Shown here: positions 61,406-64,000 of the stretch, one piece after another | How positions within the stretch are numbered: position 1 is the stretch's first letter | Layout of the letters: each line of letters starts with the position of its first letter | Assembly: GCA_964594235.1 (NCBI GenBank) | Contig: CAZQMF010000002.1 | Coordinates: 33,388-97,387 of the forward strand | Direction: 5' to 3' | DNA from: CAYLHS01 sp964594235 | Lineage (GTDB): Bacteria > Actinomycetota > Acidimicrobiia > Spongiisociales > UBA4744 | Length of the DNA: 64,000 nucleotides | Program-made: the position numbers and the translations under genes | The notes under the pieces: generated by a model | Seen by the model: only the letters and a program-made list of their open reading frames with translations | The model's database searches: none | What the model was told of the DNA's origin: nothing

Positions 61406-63742
61406 GTGACGGTGCGTCCGTTGGTCTCTTGGGTGCGTTCTTTCGCGGCCGATCGGTTCGTGATATGGCATGTTGTGGTTGGAGTGGTGGTGGCGCTCGG
61501 GGTTGGTGTGGTCATCCAGGCTGGGGTTGCGCGTCACTCGGCGGAGCTGATGGGGAATCATGCGGAGAGGGCAGCGACGACCGTCGAGGAGGTGCTCTCG
61601 ACTCGTGTCGCCTATCTTCGTGGGATCGCGGATTTGTTGGACATTGGAGGGGGCAGGTTGGAGGATCTGGTCGCGGGGGGAGACGGGGCAGCGCGGTTTG
61701 GCTCGTTCGAGACGTTGGCGTACGTAGCCCCTGACGGTTCGTACACGGTGCTGTGCGTGCGGTGTGCGTTCGTGTCGCAGCAGGTATGGAATCAGCTGAT
61801 CGTGCCGACGGTGTCAACAGCGCTCACATCGGGGGTGCCGGCGTTGTCGTTCGATCCGGCGAGCGGTCAGGTGGCGGAAGTGATTCCGCTGGCCGGCCGG
61901 TCGCAGGGTGCCCTGGTGGGGATGTTTGCACTCGCCCCGGTGATTGAAAGCGATGAGATGTTGAGTTTGCTGTCTGAGGGGATGAGCATGAGCCTGGCGC
62001 TATCGGGGTCGGATGAGCCGCCGATCGGTCGTGCTTCGAGCGCGTCGCGGGAGGTAACGGCGAATGGGATCGGGTTGGTGGTCACGCTGACCGATGATGC
62101 CGGCGGGGGGTTGGCGGGCACGACGGTGCTGGCCTTTCTGGCGACGTTGTTGATCGTGTTGGCATCGGGGGTGGCGACGCATCAGGCGTCTGAGCGACAC
62201 AAAGCGGCGGTAGCGTTGGAGCTGGCCCGTGCGGCGTGGGACGTGCCTGTCGGGGTGTTTGTGAACAGGATCGATGGGCAGCTGGTGGCAGTCAACGACG
62301 CGTTTGTGGAGATGTACGGTTTCGAATCGAAGGCTCAGGCGCTCTCTCAGGAGACGCCGAGTCTGTGGGCGTCGCATCGCGAGCTGGAGAAGGCAGTTGA
62401 GCTGCTTCGTCAGCACGGACATGTCGACGGATATGAGATCGACTTGGAGCGCTTCGATGGGACTCCCTTTCCGGCCAAGTTGTGGGTGCGGATGGTGCCC
62501 GAGACCGGTGAGATGCGGGGAACGGTGTTGGATGTCACCGAAGGACGGAAGGCGCGGCTGGAGTTGGAGAAGTCCCGTGATCGGTTCGCGGCGCTGTTCG
62601 AGTTCTCGCCGATCGCGCTACGGATGTTGGACATGACACCGGCGGTGGCCTGGCTGGGTGAACTGTCGGCTTCAGGGGTGACGGACCTGGTTGGGTATCT
62701 GGCCGAACATCCCGACGAAGCGTTCGTTGGGGCCGGGCGGATGGTTGTGACAGCCGCGAACCTGGCGTCGGGAGAGCTGTTCGGCATCGACAGTGATGAC
62801 CTCCTTGGTCTCTTGTCAGACCAGCCGTCGGTGACTGCGACTACCCCTGGGGCTGCTGCCGCCATACTGGGTGCACTCGCAGCCGAAAAGTACGAGCACA
62901 CGATGGATGGCGATCTGATGAGGGCAGACGGGACGCTGCGGAATACACAGCTCAGGTACATCGCTCCGTCGATCGGAAGCCGTCCCGACTATTCGCACGT
63001 GGTCGCCGCGTACGTCGATATCACCGAGATCGAGCAAGCCCGTCGTCGCGCCGTGGAGTTGTCTCAGCTCAAGTCACGACTGATCGCGTCGGTCTCGCAT
63101 GAGTTGCGTACCCCGTTGACCGCGGTGGTCGGGTTCTCCAACCTGCTCGAGAGCGATTGGCTGTCCATGACCGATACGGATGTAGACGAGATGGTGAGTC
63201 TGATAGCGTCCACGAGTCGGCAGATGGGCGGGATTGTCGAAGACCTGCTGGCCTCCGCCCGGGCGGACCTTGGCGACCTGGCTGTGGCAACGTCCCTGAT
63301 GAGCGTGCACGACGCGATAGACGAGGCATTGGCGACCGTGGACCTGGTGGGGAGAGAGATCAGCGTGGTCGGAGAAGACGTACACGCGTGGGCCGATGCC
63401 GGTCGGGTACGCCAGATCGTCCGCAATATGGTCACCAACGCGGTACGTCACGGCGCCGGTTCGATCCGCGTGGAGGCCGATACCGAACCAAACATGGCCG
63501 TCCTTCGGGTTTGTGACCGTGGAGCCGGGGTTTCTTCCGGGAGTGAGGAAAAGATCTTCGAGCCGTATTGGACATCCGGCCAGGCTGCCGGTCACACCGA
63601 ATCGGTCGGGTTGGGCCTCAGCCTCTCGCGGCTCCTCGCCCGACGCATGGGCGGAGACCTCACCTATCGGCGCTTGAATCATGAGACGGTGTTCGAACTC
63701 ACCCTGCCCACCCAGGTCGAGAGCGTCCTCCTGGCCGGCTGA
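61406..63742 (+). CDS. Membrane sensor histidine kinase with PAS domains
   Basis: This 778-residue kinase has a membrane segment (about 20-40), an extracellular sensor domain (about 42-235) with a CVRC Cys pair, a second membrane segment (about 238-260), a PAS domain (about 270-390), a second PAS-like region (about 395-545), HisKA with the phospho-acceptor SHELRTPL (His565) and HATPase with NMVTNAVRHG (Asn674), DRGAGV and GLGLSLSRLL. No receiver or response regulator is adjacent. The first half uses many TTG Leu codons and a G-rich coding strand, unlike neighbours. GTG 61406 follows AGAAGG. Confidence 0.9.
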   Translation: MTVRPLVSWVRSFAADRFVIWHVVVGVVVALGVGVVIQAGVARHSAELMGNHAERAATTVEEVLSTRVAYLRGIADLLDIGGGRLEDLVAGGDGAARFGSFETLAYVAPDGSYTVLCVRCAFVSQQVWNQLIVPTVSTALTSGVPALSFDPASGQVAEVIPLAGRSQGALVGMFALAPVIESDEMLSLLSEGMSMSLALSGSDEPPIGRASSASREVTANGIGLVVTLTDDAGGGLAGTTVLAFLATLLIVLASGVATHQASERHKAAVALELARAAWDVPVGVFVNRIDGQLVAVNDAFVEMYGFESKAQALSQETPSLWASHRELEKAVELLRQHGHVDGYEIDLERFDGTPFPAKLWVRMVPETGEMRGTVLDVTEGRKARLELEKSRDRFAALFEFSPIALRMLDMTPAVAWLGELSASGVTDLVGYLAEHPDEAFVGAGRMVVTAANLASGELFGIDSDDLLGLLSDQPSVTATTPGAAAAILGALAAEKYEHTMDGDLMRADGTLRNTQLRYIAPSIGSRPDYSHVVAAYVDITEIEQARRRAVELSQLKSRLIASVSHELRTPLTAVVGFSNLLESDWLSMTDTDVDEMVSLIASTSRQMGGIVEDLLASARADLGDLAVATSLMSVHDAIDEALATVDLVGREISVVGEDVHAWADAGRVRQIVRNMVTNAVRHGAGSIRVEADTEPNMAVLRVCDRGAGVSSGSEEKIFEPYWTSGQAAGHTESVGLGLSLSRLLARRMGGDLTYRRLNHETVFELTLPTQVESVLLAG

Positions 63743-63947
63743 GGCTTCCGAAGACCCGACGCCGCCCTGTTGCGACGTGTGTGACACGCACTCTTCCGTT
63801 TGGTAGCTCACCACCGTTTGATGACCGCACCGTGGTCGATCACCCACACATACGTCGGCCCCGAGCTTGATGGGATTACAGCAGTACCAAATACCATGCA
63901 ATCGGACGCGTCGATGCTACTATTTGTAGTTGAAGGCGGCGCGTGCT
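63743..63947. other. Non-coding gap after the histidine kinase
   Basis: About 205 bp without a supported gene. The right end is less GC-rich and holds a -10-like TACTAT at 63918-63923, 24 bases before a possible ATG. No -35 match, repeat or RNA was recognised. Confidence 0.4.
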
Positions 63948-64000
63948 ATGGGTTCACCCACCGATCGGCCAATGGCCAAATCAGTAGTGGACCTCACCGG
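63948..64000 (+). CDS. Possible start of a gene cut by the window edge
   Basis: An ATG at 63948 opens a frame of 17 complete codons to the window end (MGSPTDRPMAKSVVDL and onward). It lies after a -10-like TACTAT. No clear ribosome site and too short to recognise, so it is only a candidate. Confidence 0.3.
   Translation, partial: MGSPTDRPMAKSVVDLT

Overview
The window is about 64 kb of high-GC bacterial chromosome. It is densely packed, uses many GTG and a few TTG starts, and has many 4-base ATGA/GTGA gene overlaps. The gene content points to an Actinomycetota member, possibly Acidimicrobiia-like: two F420-type enzyme families, a PAC2-family protein, DUF4349 and Thr-rich lipoproteins, a sirtuin, a FadD15-like acyl-CoA ligase and the MEP-pathway gene ispD. 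This lineage call is inference from content. I found no rRNA, tRNA, CRISPR array, insertion sequence or prophage. The window reads as ordinary chromosomal backbone with unusual repeats in several gene-free gaps.

Layout. 1-4 kb: a truncated Cys/Met-metabolism PLP enzyme, a PQQ-type sugar dehydrogenase lipoprotein, a tandem-hairpin repeat, a CPBP protease coupled to an HExxH membrane protein, and a PPOX/F420 protein. 4-12.7 kb: a HerA-like ATPase, a DUF819-type membrane protein, a decarboxylase-like PLP enzyme, then the overlapping sbcD-sbcC-nurA operon. 12.7-18 kb: a heptamer-repeat gap, gpsA, ychF, a CPA2 antiporter with Usp domains, a small-multidrug-export-type membrane protein and a lipoprotein cytochrome c. 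18.3-25.5 kb: a lipid-catabolism run (SDR, CaiB/AMACR-type racemase, acyl-CoA ligase, a GH13 enzyme, then an SDR and a MaoC hydratase that look like a split peroxisomal-type multifunctional enzyme). 25.5-31.7 kb, all minus strand: two small membrane proteins, thiN, an S9 peptidase, malQ and an ATP-grasp enzyme.

31.7-41.3 kb: an NfuA-like Fe-S protein, a degenerate endonuclease V, an SRPBCC-like protein, a lipase, an SDR, a class III aminotransferase with an unknown partner, and a pair of Thr-linker lipoproteins (CapA and DUF3160). 41.4-51.7 kb: a zinc-ribbon RNase HI, many single-gene housekeeping enzymes, an orphan AmrS radical-SAM enzyme, a YgjV-GNAT fusion, ProXp-ala, a PH-domain protein and a PAC2 protein. 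51.7-61.3 kb: a DUF4349 lipoprotein, lnt, a sirtuin, a beta-propeller lipoprotein, an acyl-CoA dehydrogenase with an ACAD10-like kinase, ispD and an F420 LLM enzyme. 61.4-63.7 kb: a hybrid-free histidine kinase without a linked response regulator.

How genes work together. SbcCD, NurA and HerA together match the archaeal Mre11-Rad50-HerA-NurA end-resection toolkit. Six predicted lipoproteins share the window with the lipoprotein N-acyltransferase. The two acyl-CoA clusters cover activation, racemisation, dehydrogenation, hydration and 3-OH oxidation. MalQ and the GH13 enzyme handle alpha-glucans. The most unusual non-coding features are the 60-bp tandem hairpin at about 2 kb and period-7 repeat arrays between convergent genes at 12.7-12.9 kb and 60.3 kb.
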